Source: Bordetella parapertussis
GTDB taxonomy: Bacteria > Pseudomonadota > Gammaproteobacteria > Burkholderiales > SG8-41
NCBI GenBank assembly: GCA_945861275.1
Contig: CAMATZ010000001.1
Coordinates: forward strand, 156,219 to 220,218
DNA: 64,000 bases
Reading direction: 5' to 3'
The position numbers and the translations under genes are program-made. Below, one piece after another: positions 8,402-16,707 of this stretch (positions are counted from its first letter, which is position 1; every line of letters begins with the position of its first letter). The notes under the pieces are model-generated. The model ran no database searches and was not told the origin of the DNA. It saw nothing but the letters and a program-made list of their open reading frames with translations.

Positions 8402-9026
8402 ATCAAAGCCTATCTCGCAAGCGCCACAACTGGTCGAGGTGCTGTTTGGCGCCTATCGCCGCCAGATTCTGGCACTGTTGTTGCTGCGCGTGGACGAAAG
8501 CTTTTATGTGCGCGAGATTGAGCGCCTGACCGGCGTGCCTGCCGGCTCGTTGCATCGCGAACTGAAATTGCTGACGGATGCTGGGCTGCTACAACGCTCA
8601 GTGACCGGTAATCAAGTGCGCTATCAGGTAGATCGCGCTTGCCCGATACAAGAGGAACTCGCCGGCATCTTCCGCAAGACCGCCGGGCTGGCGGACGTGC
8701 TGCGCGAGGCGTTGGCGCCGATGGCGAGCAAGATTCGATTGGCGTTCGCCTTCGGATCGATGGCGCAGGGCAAGGAGCGCGCTACCAGTGACGTGGATGT
8801 GCTGGTGGTGGGCGCAGTTTCATTCGCCGCCGTGGTTGAAGCATTGAGCAAGGCAGGCGAGCGCTTGCGGCGCGAGGTGAATCCCGTGGTGATGACCACG
8901 GCTGCTTTCGAGGCCAAGCGCGCTGGCCGCGATCGTTTCGTGGCCCGTGTAGCGCGCGAGCCGAAGATTTTTCTGCTAGGGGACGCCGGTGAGTTTGCAG
9001 AACTTACTGAAAATCGGGCAGCTTAA
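8397..9026 (+). CDS. Winged-helix / minimal nucleotidyltransferase protein (probable antitoxin)
   Basis: A 209-residue protein. Residues about 15-80 form a winged helix (REIERLTGVPAGSLHRELKLLTDAGLL). Residues about 112-140 carry the minimal nucleotidyltransferase signature: G120-S121, then D132 and D134 in SDVDVLVVG. It overlaps the next gene, a HEPN protein, by 38 bp. Family knowledge: in MNT/HEPN (type VII) systems the MNT enzyme neutralises the HEPN ribonuclease by nucleotidylating it. The DNA-binding fusion suggests it also represses its own promoter. No ribosome site is seen before the ATG; translation may be leaderless. Confidence 0.85.
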   Translation: MRSKPISQAPQLVEVLFGAYRRQILALLLLRVDESFYVREIERLTGVPAGSLHRELKLLTDAGLLQRSVTGNQVRYQVDRACPIQEELAGIFRKTAGLADVLREALAPMASKIRLAFAFGSMAQGKERATSDVDVLVVGAVSFAAVVEALSKAGERLRREVNPVVMTTAAFEAKRAGRDRFVARVAREPKIFLLGDAGEFAELTENRAA

Positions 9027-9438
9027 GGCGCATCCGCCTGACGCCGGTGAGATACGGCGGCTGCTCGTCGCAGCGGCGCGTAATCTCGCCGACGCGCGCG
9101 TGACCACGATCAGCCCTGAGACGCGCTTTGATGCAGCCTACAAAGCGGTTATGCAGGCAGCGCTGGCGGCATTGATGGCACACGGCTACCGACCGGACAC
9201 TAACCGGCCTGGGCATCATGCGACGGTGGTGCAGGGACTGACGCTGACTGTGGCATTGGCTCCCGCGCGCGTCACGGTGCTCGATACGCTGCGGCGCAAG
9301 CGCAATCTGTCTGACTACACCGGTGAGGACATTGACGATTCTTCGGTTGAGCAATGCATCGCCGAGGCAGATCAGTTATTGCAGGATGTCACAGCTTGGC
9401 TTAAGGTTCACAAGCCGCACTTGATCCCTCTGCGATGA
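8989..9438 (+). CDS. HEPN-domain protein (probable toxin of MNT/HEPN pair)
   Basis: A 149-residue, mostly helical protein. The C-terminal helix carries RRKRNLSDY (R105, N106, Y110), the form of the HEPN R-x4-6-H motif in which Tyr replaces His. This Tyr is the residue type modified by MNT partners in some characterised pairs. The GTG start at 8989 is inside the MNT gene and preceded by CTAGGGGA. The order, overlap and fold all fit a type VII toxin-antitoxin operon. The toxic RNase activity depends on the substituted motif still working, which sequence cannot settle. Confidence 0.75.
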   Translation: MSLQNLLKIGQLKAHPPDAGEIRRLLVAAARNLADARVTTISPETRFDAAYKAVMQAALAALMAHGYRPDTNRPGHHATVVQGLTLTVALAPARVTVLDTLRRKRNLSDYTGEDIDDSSVEQCIAEADQLLQDVTAWLKVHKPHLIPLR

Positions 9439-9564
9439 TGTCAGATCAATTCGCTGTAGTCGTTCGCGCGGCACTGGCGAATTGGAGGAAAGTGGTTGTG
9501 GCGGGGCACGCCGTTTGAACGATGCAGTATGACATGGCACAACGTCGTTAGCGCAATTGCAGGC

Positions 9565-9723
9565 ATGAACAAAAAAGAACTCACCGAAGCAGATAGCGGA
9601 TTCTGACAACCTGCCCCTGCCAGACGTGATCGCGCAGGTGATCGTCGACGACCTGGAGGCCGCGCTGGAGCAGTATCGGTTGATTGCGGCCGATTTGAAT
9701 GAAAGTCCGGAAGCTCAAAATTA
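9565..9723 (+). pseudogene. Type I restriction remnant: HsdR start fused to HsdM end
   Basis: The ATG at 9565 opens MNKKELTEAD, a typical HsdR N-terminus (compare the copy at 18195), then runs into a stop at 9604-9606. In the +1 frame the DNA reads on as ADSDNLPLPDVIAQVIVDD followed by LEAALEQYRLIAADL and ends with TAA at 9721-9723, which looks like the C-terminal tail of HsdM. An internal deletion has therefore joined the first codons of hsdR to the last codons of hsdM. An HsdS remnant lies further downstream. Confidence 0.6.
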
Positions 9724-9740
9724 AATGTGAGGATCTCATC

Positions 9741-10808
9741 ATGGCTGACCCGAAAGCAAAGGTGTCGAAAGTATGGTTGATACGGGCAGGTAGGCATGGC
9801 GAAGATGAGGATGCAGCCTTGTCTGAGGGACGTACAATTATCGGGTTCAACGATGTTGGGAATCTCTCTGCTTTTAAAGATGTTGAGGCAGTAGCAAAAG
9901 CGATATTCAAAGCAGATTCTGATCCCAACGAGAACCGGGCGAACAACCGGGCCCGTCAGATATGGGCTTTTTACAACTATGCCGATGTAAATGACATCGT
10001 TGTACTACCGCTCAAGACGCGCCCGGGCCAAATTGCTGTAGGACGCATCACAGGGCCATATCAGTACACCAAAATTGCCGGTGAAAATCGGCATACCCGA
10101 AAAGTAAATTGGGTCAAGCCAGATGTTGCGCGTTCCATTTTCAAGCAGGATTTGTTGTATTCATTTGGTGCTTTCATGACCGTATGCCGAGTGCAGCGGA
10201 ACAACGCTGAGCTTCGCGTCTTTGAGGTGCTGTCCGGCAAGCCGGATCCGGGTTATGAAGAGGCAGCAGATATAGCTGTCATTGCAGATGTGCGCGAGGC
10301 ATCGGACTCGACTGCGTCGATTAATCTATCGCAGGCAGTGCAGGATGAAGTAATAGCTTATGTCAGGAAAAAGTTTAAGGCACACGATTTGGCGAGGCTG
10401 GTGGGAAGTGTGTTGCGAGCCCAAGGATTCGTTGCAAATGTTTCGCCGCCAGGCCCTGATGGTGGTGCCGATATTCTTGCGGGTCGTGGTCCTCTCGGGC
10501 TTGACGCGCCTACATTGTGCGTGCAGGTCAAAGCGACGGAGGCTGCTGCTGATGTCAAAATATTCCGCGAGCTGATTGGAACGATGGACACATTTAAGGC
10601 GACTCAAGGATTGTTGGTTTGTTGGGGTGGATTCACGCAACCACTCAAAAATGAAGCGCGGCAGCATGTATTCAAGGTGAAGCTTTGGGATCAGAGTGAT
10701 TTCGTGAATGCCATATATGAATCATATGACAAGCTTGATCCGGAGATTCAGGCTGAGCTACCGTTGAAAAAGACGTGGATTTTGGTGCGTGAGGACACTC
10801 AAGAGTAG
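9741..10808 (+). CDS. Mrr-like (PD-(D/E)xK) restriction endonuclease with N-terminal recognition-like domain
   Basis: A 355-residue protein. Residues about 205-330 are an Mrr-type nuclease: helix ARLVGSVLRAQGF, then PGPDGGADI with D244, and CVQVK with Q262-x-K264, i.e. D...QxK. Residues about 10-165 are a separate domain with VWLIRAGRHG and IVVLPLK....QIAVGRITG, resembling PUA/EVE-like modified-base readers, although this is only a resemblance. The start is ATG 9741 with GTGAGGATC upstream; the frame is open further upstream to 9699 but lacks support there. It lies between HsdM and HsdS remnants. It probably acts as a modification-dependent (type IV) defence nuclease. Its codon use is visibly more AT-rich than the neighbouring metabolic genes. 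Confidence 0.8.
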   Translation: MADPKAKVSKVWLIRAGRHGEDEDAALSEGRTIIGFNDVGNLSAFKDVEAVAKAIFKADSDPNENRANNRARQIWAFYNYADVNDIVVLPLKTRPGQIAVGRITGPYQYTKIAGENRHTRKVNWVKPDVARSIFKQDLLYSFGAFMTVCRVQRNNAELRVFEVLSGKPDPGYEEAADIAVIADVREASDSTASINLSQAVQDEVIAYVRKKFKAHDLARLVGSVLRAQGFVANVSPPGPDGGADILAGRGPLGLDAPTLCVQVKATEAAADVKIFRELIGTMDTFKATQGLLVCWGGFTQPLKNEARQHVFKVKLWDQSDFVNAIYESYDKLDPEIQAELPLKKTWILVREDTQE

Positions 10809-10838
10809 TAGTGTAAAGAGTCTCTCTTTAATGATTCG

Positions 10839-10967
10839 GTAGTGAAAGCGCGCGGCACAAGTATGCTAAGTGACCTTTTCCGCACCTTGTTGCACCAGTT
10901 GATGACCGCCCAGATTCGTGTCCATGACCTCGATCTGTCAGAACTGGAAACGGTGGCCGCAGGCTGA
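10839..10967 (+). pseudogene. HsdS C-terminal remnant (type I restriction specificity subunit)
   Basis: The frame reads MLSDLFRTLLHQLMTAQIR and then VHDLDLSELE before TGA at 10965-10967. This is the typical terminal helix and tail of type I specificity subunits. No recognition domain precedes it, so only a stub is left. Together with the HsdR/HsdM stub at 9565 it shows that an hsdR-hsdM-hsdS locus once surrounded the Mrr-like gene. The left boundary is approximate. Confidence 0.6.
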
Positions 10968-11060
10968 TCTACGCTGGCCAGTCCATCAAACATCCTCGAA
11001 TTGGGTGGTTTAAACCCCGGCTGGAATAGACATCTCAGCCCTTAGCGGCGGCATTCAAAG

Positions 11061-11160
11061 TGGCGCGTAAAATAACTTTCGCGCCATTTAATATGGCGTG
11101 ATAATACAAATGAGCCATATAAATAGAATTTTTATGGCGCAATTAAGATTATTGCGCCAT
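11061..11160. promoter_or_regulatory. Operator array of ATGGCGC palindromes upstream of Fic gene 1
   Basis: Three overlapping or adjacent inverted repeats share one half-site: TGGCGCG (11061-11067) with CGCGCCA (11080-11086); GCGCCAT (11081-11087) with ATGGCG (11093-11098); and the best one, ATGGCGCAAT (11134-11143) with ATTGCGCCAT (11151-11160), ending 10 bp before the Fic start codon. A lone GAGCCAT half-site lies at about 11112. The intervening DNA is AT-rich. The Fic protein's own N-terminal winged-helix-like region is the obvious candidate binder (inference). Confidence 0.6.
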
Positions 11161-11170
11161 AATAACTGCC

Positions 11171-12631
11171 ATGCCGAAACAAGTCCCGCCGCACGACCTG
11201 GATGCCATAACGCAGGTGGTCACCCAATTGGGTGACGGCGCCAGGCTAGAGGCTATCGCCGGCGCGTTGGCCGCCCGGCTGCCGCGCCGCACGCTGCAAC
11301 GCCGTCTGGCGCGGCTGGTGGAACTGCGGCGGTTAACGATGGCGGGCCGTGGCCGCGGCAGCCGTTACCGCCTGCCGGGGGCTGCTGTGCGTGAATCATC
11401 TGCGGAAGCGCCGCTCTTCAAGTTGGAAACGCGCCGCGCGGGTTATGGCCCGGTCACTGTCGGCGTCACGGCGCGGGCGCCGGACGGCGAGGTTACGGCC
11501 AATGGTGAAAAATACGCGCCGATCTCCATTGAAGCCGAAGCCGTCAAGCAAGCGATACGCAAACCGCTGCACCTGCGCGCGCCGGTCGGTTACAACCGCG
11601 CGTTTCTCGACGGCTACCGGCCTAACGAGACTTTCTATCTGCTGCCGCAAACGCGGCAGCGGTTATTCGAGTTGGGGCGCTCCACCGGCGAGCAGCGTGC
11701 CGCGGGAACCTACGCGCGGCAAATCTACAACCGGCTGCTGATCGACCTGTCGTGGAATTCCAGCCGGCTGGAGGGCAACACTTATTCCTTGCTTGAAACC
11801 GAGCGCTTGCTCGAACTCGGTGTAAGCGCGGAAGGCAAGGACGCGCGTGAAGCGCAGATGATTTTAAATCACAAGGCGGCGATCGATCTGCTGATCGAAC
11901 AGGCGAGCGAGGTGGATTTCAATCGCTACACCATTCTCAATTTACACGCGTTGTTGTCCGACAACCTGATTGACGCACGGGCGAGCGGGCGGCTGCGCGA
12001 GATTGCCGTGGGTATCGGCGGCACGGTGTTTCATCCGCTGGAAGTGCCGCAGTTGATCGACGAATGCTTTCAGCAGATTCTGGATACGGCCGCGGTGATA
12101 CGCGATCCGTTCGAGCAGGCGTTTTTTGCCATGGTGCAACTGCCGTACCTGCAACCGTTCGAGGATGTGAACAAGCGCGTGTCGCGTCTGGCGGCGAATC
12201 TGCCGTTCATCCGCCGCAATCTGTGTCCGTTGTCGTTCGTCGATGTGCCGGAGCGCGCCTACGTGGACGGCATTCTGGGCGTGTATGAGCTTAACCGCGT
12301 TGAACTGCTGCGCGATGTGTTCGTGTGGGCGTATGAGCGATCCTGTGCACGTTACTCGGCGGTGCGTCGTTCGCTCGGTGAGCCGGATCCGTTTCGCCTG
12401 CGCTATCGTGCGTTGATCGCGCAAGCCATTGCTGAAATTGTTCGCGATGGCCTGGATAAAAAGGCCGCCACCGGTTTCATCAAGCGCCGCGCGAATGAGG
12501 CGCCGCCAGACGATCCGGCGCGCTTTGTCGAAGTGGTGGAAACCGAACTGATGAGCCTGCACGAGGGCAACATCGCACGCTATCGGGTGCGGCCTTCGCA
12601 GTACCAGAAGTGGCGCGAGACGTGGCGCTGA
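11171..12631 (+). CDS. Fic-domain protein with N-terminal winged helix and degenerate Fic motif
   Basis: A 486-residue protein. Residues about 10-75 look like a winged helix (LEAIAGALAARLPRRTLQRRL). The Fic domain spans about 140-390. An N-terminal inhibitory motif is present (S197-SRL-E201-G202). The canonical active-site HPFxDGNGRxxR is replaced by QPFEDVNKRVSR (Q328 to R339): the catalytic His is Gln, and two conserved glycines are Val and Lys. AMPylation by the standard mechanism is therefore unlikely. This may be one of the Fic lineages with altered chemistry or a regulator. Preceded by a palindrome array, suggesting autoregulation. Confidence 0.85.
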   Translation: MPKQVPPHDLDAITQVVTQLGDGARLEAIAGALAARLPRRTLQRRLARLVELRRLTMAGRGRGSRYRLPGAAVRESSAEAPLFKLETRRAGYGPVTVGVTARAPDGEVTANGEKYAPISIEAEAVKQAIRKPLHLRAPVGYNRAFLDGYRPNETFYLLPQTRQRLFELGRSTGEQRAAGTYARQIYNRLLIDLSWNSSRLEGNTYSLLETERLLELGVSAEGKDAREAQMILNHKAAIDLLIEQASEVDFNRYTILNLHALLSDNLIDARASGRLREIAVGIGGTVFHPLEVPQLIDECFQQILDTAAVIRDPFEQAFFAMVQLPYLQPFEDVNKRVSRLAANLPFIRRNLCPLSFVDVPERAYVDGILGVYELNRVELLRDVFVWAYERSCARYSAVRRSLGEPDPFRLRYRALIAQAIAEIVRDGLDKKAATGFIKRRANEAPPDDPARFVEVVETELMSLHEGNIARYRVRPSQYQKWRETWR

Positions 12632-12645
12632 CGTAAAGTGCTTCC

Positions 12646-12786
12646 ATGGCCAAACCCGGCGAGCATAAATATAAGGAAGCCGGGGGCGCACTGCCAGGGG
12701 AGTTTTGGCACCTCAGCATGGATATTGCCGGCAACCGGGAGTTTCTGGGTTATCTGCGCAATACATCAGCCGCCGGCACATCGTGA
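12646..12786 (+). CDS. Possible small ORF after Fic gene 1
   Basis: A 46-codon reading frame starting ATGGCCAAACCCGGC, 14 bp after the Fic stop. The peptide begins MAKPGEHKYKEAGG and contains GEFWHLSMDIAGNREF. No family is recognised, and it could be a gene fragment. It is included only because it follows Fic without a gap and uses coding-like codons. Confidence 0.25.
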   Translation: MAKPGEHKYKEAGGALPGEFWHLSMDIAGNREFLGYLRNTSAAGTS

Positions 12787-12845
12787 CCGCCGAGTTTGAC
12801 GCGAGTGGATACTACCGAAGGTATTCACGGCAGTTATGACAAGCC

Positions 12846-15506
12846 TTACGCCGCCATCCCCTCCAAAACAAACGGCAATATCCCCCCACGCTTCACGTAT
12901 TCAATCTCGGCCTGTGTATCCAGCCGCAAACTAAGCGTTATATTTTCTGTGCGGCCATCCGCGTGACGTATCACCAGCGTGACTGGCTGACGCGGTTTTG
13001 CGTCGCCCGCAAGTCCAAGCACATCAAATTGTTCGGTGCCATTCAAACCCAGCGTCGCAACGGTGACGCCCGCCGGCAACTGGCACGGCACCACGCCCAG
13101 ACCTACGAGGTTGCTGCGATGGATGCGTTCGAAGCTCTCGGCGATAACTACGCGCACGCCCAGCAGGCGCGTGCCTTTGGCCGCCCAGTCGCGGGCGCTG
13201 CCGGTGCCGTATTCCTCGCCGGCGATCACGATCAGCGGGGTTTTTTCGGTGGCGTAGCGCATGGCAGCGTCGTAGATGCTCATTTGTTCGCCGCTGGGTT
13301 GATGCACGGTGACGCCGCCTTCGATGCCGGGTGTCATGATGTTGCGCAAACGGATATTGGCGAAGGTGCCGCGTACCATCACTTCGTGGTTCATGCGGCG
13401 TGAGCCATAGTTGTTGAAATCCTGTACGGTCACACCGTGTTGCTGCAGGTAAACGCCGGCCGGCAGCGTAGCCTTGATGCTGCCGATGGGGCTGATGTGA
13501 TCGGTGGTGATGGAGTTGCCGAGCAGCACCAGCGCGCGCGCGCCGCGATAGTCGCGCAGGCCGGATTGGGTGAGTGCGGGGTCGGAAACAAACGGCGGCT
13601 CCTTGATGTAGGTGGAGTCGTCACTCCACGCAAACAGTTCGCCGGCGCCCTGCGTGATGGTGTCCCACAGCGGATTCATTTGCGCTGCGGTCATGCTGTA
13701 TACAGCGCGATAATGCTGCGGATTCATCGCGGTCTGCATGTGGTGCGCGATTTCATTTGACGAGGGCCACAGGTCTTTGAGATACACAAGTCTGCCGTCA
13801 CTGCCAGCGCCCAGCGGTTCGGTCGCCAGGTCGATGTCGATGCGCCCGGCGATGGCAAAGGCCACGATCAGCGGCGGACTCATCAAAAACGCTGCACGTA
13901 CCGCCGGGTGGATGCGCGCCTCGAAATTGCGGTTGCCGGAAACCACGGCGCAGACGACTGCATCATTGTCGATAATGGCTTTTTCGAGTGCGGCATCAAT
14001 CGGGCCGGTGCCGCCGAAGCAGGTGCCGCAACTGTAGCCCGCAATGTTAAAGCCGAGCTGGTCGAGACAGGACTGCAATCCCGCTGCGGCTAGATATTTG
14101 CTCACCGCTACCGAACCGGGGGTGAGCGAGGTTTTCACCCACGGCTGCGATTGGAGTCCGCGCGCCACGGCGTTTTTGGCCAGCAATCCGGCGGCGAGCA
14201 TCACGCCGGGGTTCGAGGTGTTGGTGCAGGAGGCAATGGCTGCAATTACCACATCGCCGTCGCGTGGGCCCTGCGCTTTGCGCACCGTGGTTTTGGCGTA
14301 ACCGCCTGCGGCGATGGGCGAGGTGAGCAGCGCGTCAAAGCGCGATTTGAGTTCCGCCAGCGCTACGCGATCCTGCGGCCGCTTGGGGCCGGCGACGTTG
14401 GGTACGATGGTCGAAAGATCGAGCGTCAGCACCTGCGAGTAATCCACTGCGCCCGGTTGTGCCGCGCCAAAAATACCCTGCAAGCGGTAGTAGGCTTCGG
14501 TGGCAGCGACCTGTGCTTCGGGCCTGCCGGTCGCGCGCAAATAATGAATCGTCTGTTCATCCACCGGGAAATAACCGATGGTGGCGCCGTACTCGGGTGA
14601 CATGTTCGATATCGTTGCGCGGTCGGGCACGGTAAGGCTGGCGACACCTGCCCCGAAAAACTCCACAAACTTGCCTACCACCTTTTGCTGACGCAGCATT
14701 TCGGTGACGTGCAGCACCATGTCGGTGGCGGTGACGCCCACCGGCAGGCTGCCGACAACGTGCACGCCGACGACATCCGGCATGAGCATGTACACCGGCT
14801 GCGCGAGTGTGGCGGCCTCGGCTTCGATACCACCCACACCCCAGCCCACGCAGCCAAGGCCGGCGATCATGCCGGTGTGCGAATCAGTGCCGACCAGCGA
14901 ATCGGGAAAATACGCGCCGTTGCGCTCCAGCACGCCGGGCGCGAGATATTCGAGATTGACCTGATGCAGTATGCCGCCGCCGGGCGGTATCAAACGTATG
15001 CCTTTGTACGCCTGCATTGCCCATTTCACGAAACGAAAGCGTTCCGCGTTGCGCTGCATATCGAGCGCCATGTTTTTGCCCAGTGCATCGGCTGTGCCAT
15101 GGTAATCGACCGTCAGCGTGTGATCCAGCACCATGTCCACCGGCACCTTGGGTTCCGCGAGTGACATAGGCAGCCCGCGCCGGTTGACCTCGCCGCGTAT
15201 CGCCGTCAGATCGCCCAGCAGCGGTATGCCCGCCATGCAATTGAGCACCACGCGGCCTACGATGAACGGGATCTCCGCGGTGCGCGGCGCGTTAGGCTGC
15301 CAGCCTGCCAACTCGCGCACGTGTTCTTCGCTGACAAACAGACCGTCGCTATTGCGCAGCAGCGATTCGAGCACGATGCGCAGCGACACCGGCAGGCGCG
15401 AGATTTTACCGACACCCTGCTTTTCGAGGGCGGGGAGTGAGTAGTAGTGGCCGGGCTTGCCGTTGCCTGGATCGATGGGGGTTTTGCAGGTGGATTTGAG
15501 GGTCAT
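12846..15506 (-). CDS. acnA: Aconitate hydratase, AcnA-like
   Basis: An 886-residue enzyme of the cytosolic aconitase / iron-regulatory-protein class. Cluster-ligating cysteines are visible in IASCTNTSNPG (about residue 425) and in YSCGTCFGGTG (about 491 and 494); substrate-site stretches include VGTDSHTGM and the C-terminal GEEYGTGSARDWAAKG with the catalytic Ser region. Family reaction: citrate to isocitrate through cis-aconitate. The SCGTCFGGTGP variant differs from the common TCIGNSGP, so this is a divergent AcnA and could prefer a related tricarboxylate. It lies 102 bp after a binding-protein gene on the same strand, separated by a large hairpin. Confidence 0.9.
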   Translation of the reverse strand: MTLKSTCKTPIDPGNGKPGHYYSLPALEKQGVGKISRLPVSLRIVLESLLRNSDGLFVSEEHVRELAGWQPNAPRTAEIPFIVGRVVLNCMAGIPLLGDLTAIRGEVNRRGLPMSLAEPKVPVDMVLDHTLTVDYHGTADALGKNMALDMQRNAERFRFVKWAMQAYKGIRLIPPGGGILHQVNLEYLAPGVLERNGAYFPDSLVGTDSHTGMIAGLGCVGWGVGGIEAEAATLAQPVYMLMPDVVGVHVVGSLPVGVTATDMVLHVTEMLRQQKVVGKFVEFFGAGVASLTVPDRATISNMSPEYGATIGYFPVDEQTIHYLRATGRPEAQVAATEAYYRLQGIFGAAQPGAVDYSQVLTLDLSTIVPNVAGPKRPQDRVALAELKSRFDALLTSPIAAGGYAKTTVRKAQGPRDGDVVIAAIASCTNTSNPGVMLAAGLLAKNAVARGLQSQPWVKTSLTPGSVAVSKYLAAAGLQSCLDQLGFNIAGYSCGTCFGGTGPIDAALEKAIIDNDAVVCAVVSGNRNFEARIHPAVRAAFLMSPPLIVAFAIAGRIDIDLATEPLGAGSDGRLVYLKDLWPSSNEIAHHMQTAMNPQHYRAVYSMTAAQMNPLWDTITQGAGELFAWSDDSTYIKEPPFVSDPALTQSGLRDYRGARALVLLGNSITTDHISPIGSIKATLPAGVYLQQHGVTVQDFNNYGSRRMNHEVMVRGTFANIRLRNIMTPGIEGGVTVHQPSGEQMSIYDAAMRYATEKTPLIVIAGEEYGTGSARDWAAKGTRLLGVRVVIAESFERIHRSNLVGLGVVPCQLPAGVTVATLGLNGTEQFDVLGLAGDAKPRQPVTLVIRHADGRTENITLSLRLDTQAEIEYVKRGGILPFVLEGMAA

Positions 15507-15516
15507 GTTGAAAAAT

Positions 15517-15600
15517 CGTGAAGGGTGAAGGGGGAAGAGTGAAGAGGTACTTCAAACCCGCGCGGGGTACCTCTTCACTCTTCCCCCTTCACTCTTCACG
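15517..15600. repeat. Large hairpin, 34-bp arms
   Basis: The left arm 15517-15550 and right arm 15567-15600 are reverse complements except for one base, with a 16-nt loop that itself contains CCGCGCGG. It lies between the binding-protein gene and the aconitase gene. It is probably an interspersed repeat. In RNA it would form a very stable stem able to affect expression of the downstream gene. Confidence 0.85.
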
Positions 15601-15608
15601 CCTTCACG

Positions 15609-16580
15609 TCATTCCGGCTTGATTCCCGCCGCCTTGACCACTTTCGCCCATTTCAGAATTTCGCTGCCCAGCAGTTTGGCGAATTCGCCGGCGGTTGTCG
15701 GCGCGGGGTCGAGTCCATTTTTGAGAAACTGCGCGCGTGTATCGGCATCCGTGAGTATTTGCCGCAGCGTGCTGTTAAGCCGGTCGACGATGGCGCGCGG
15801 CGTGTTGCCGGTGGTGAACAGCCCATACCAGCCGTTGACCTCGTAACCGGCGAGTCCGGATTCAATAAAGGTGGGCACCTCGGGCATCGCAGCCGCCCGC
15901 TTGGTGGTAGTCATGCCCACTGCGCGCAGCCGTCCGTTGTCCACGTGAGGCTTGAGCGTGGCAATGGAGCCGAAGAACATGGGCACACGGCCCGCGATCA
16001 GGTCGGGCAATACCGCGCCACCGCCTTTGTAGGGTATGTGCTGCATGTCGATGCCCGCAGTGATCTTAAGCAATTCAGCGCACAGATGCGGCGGGCTGCC
16101 GGCGCCGGTCGAAGCGTAATTCACTTTGCCTTGCTGTGACTTCGCCCAGGCAATAAATTCACTCACCGATTTTGCCGGCACCGCCGGATGTATCACCATC
16201 AGATAAGGCCCGTTGGCTACATTGCCGATCGGCGCAAAATCACGCGCCGTATCGTAAGGCAGCTTGCGCACGAGGCTGGGGTTGACAGCGATGCTTGCCG
16301 ACACCATCAACAACGTGTGTCCATCCGGCGTGGCGCGCGCGACGATTTCGGAGCCGACCACGGTATTCGCGCCGCCGCGGTTGTCCGCGACAAAGGGCTG
16401 CCCCAGTTTCTCGGAAAATTTCTCCGCCACCATGCGGCCGAGAATGTCGTTAGTGCCGCCTGGGGCAAACGGCACCACCAGCCGCACCGGGCGGCTGGGG
16501 TAGTTCGCGGCCTGCGCGTGCGCCGCGCCAATGGCTGCGAATAAAGCAATAGCAGTGGTCAGGCGTAGTGCGTTAAGCAT
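15609..16580 (-). CDS. TTT-family (Bug) substrate-binding protein 2
   Basis: A 323-residue exported protein with a signal MLNALRLTTAIALFAAIGAAHAQA-type hydrophobic leader (24 residues, cleaved near AQA). Ligand-loop motifs are PFAPGGTND, VADNRGGANT, TPDGHTL, STGAGSPPHL and HIPYKGGG. The start at 16580 is supported by GGAGGATCTT just upstream; the frame extends to 16679 but the extra residues overlap the divergent gene's leader and lack a ribosome site. Divergent from the acyl-CoA dehydrogenase gene and upstream of aconitase, so its ligand might be a tricarboxylate (inference). Confidence 0.92.
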   Translation of the reverse strand: MLNALRLTTAIALFAAIGAAHAQAANYPSRPVRLVVPFAPGGTNDILGRMVAEKFSEKLGQPFVADNRGGANTVVGSEIVARATPDGHTLLMVSASIAVNPSLVRKLPYDTARDFAPIGNVANGPYLMVIHPAVPAKSVSEFIAWAKSQQGKVNYASTGAGSPPHLCAELLKITAGIDMQHIPYKGGGAVLPDLIAGRVPMFFGSIATLKPHVDNGRLRAVGMTTTKRAAAMPEVPTFIESGLAGYEVNGWYGLFTTGNTPRAIVDRLNSTLRQILTDADTRAQFLKNGLDPAPTTAGEFAKLLGSEILKWAKVVKAAGIKPE

Positions 16581-16707
16581 AAGATCCTCCGGCGCGAACT
16601 TTACTCCGTGCCGCGTGCAACCGCCAGATGCCCGCAAAGGGTGTGAACGCGGTCGTAAGGCGCTTGCTATAATTTGCATCCATTCCCATAGCTACCCGGT
16701 CCACCTC

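Noticed and set aside
9441..9560. Minus-strand coding sequence ending near 9441
   Set aside because: The frame has no recognisable protein and overlaps the restriction remnants; no support beyond openness.
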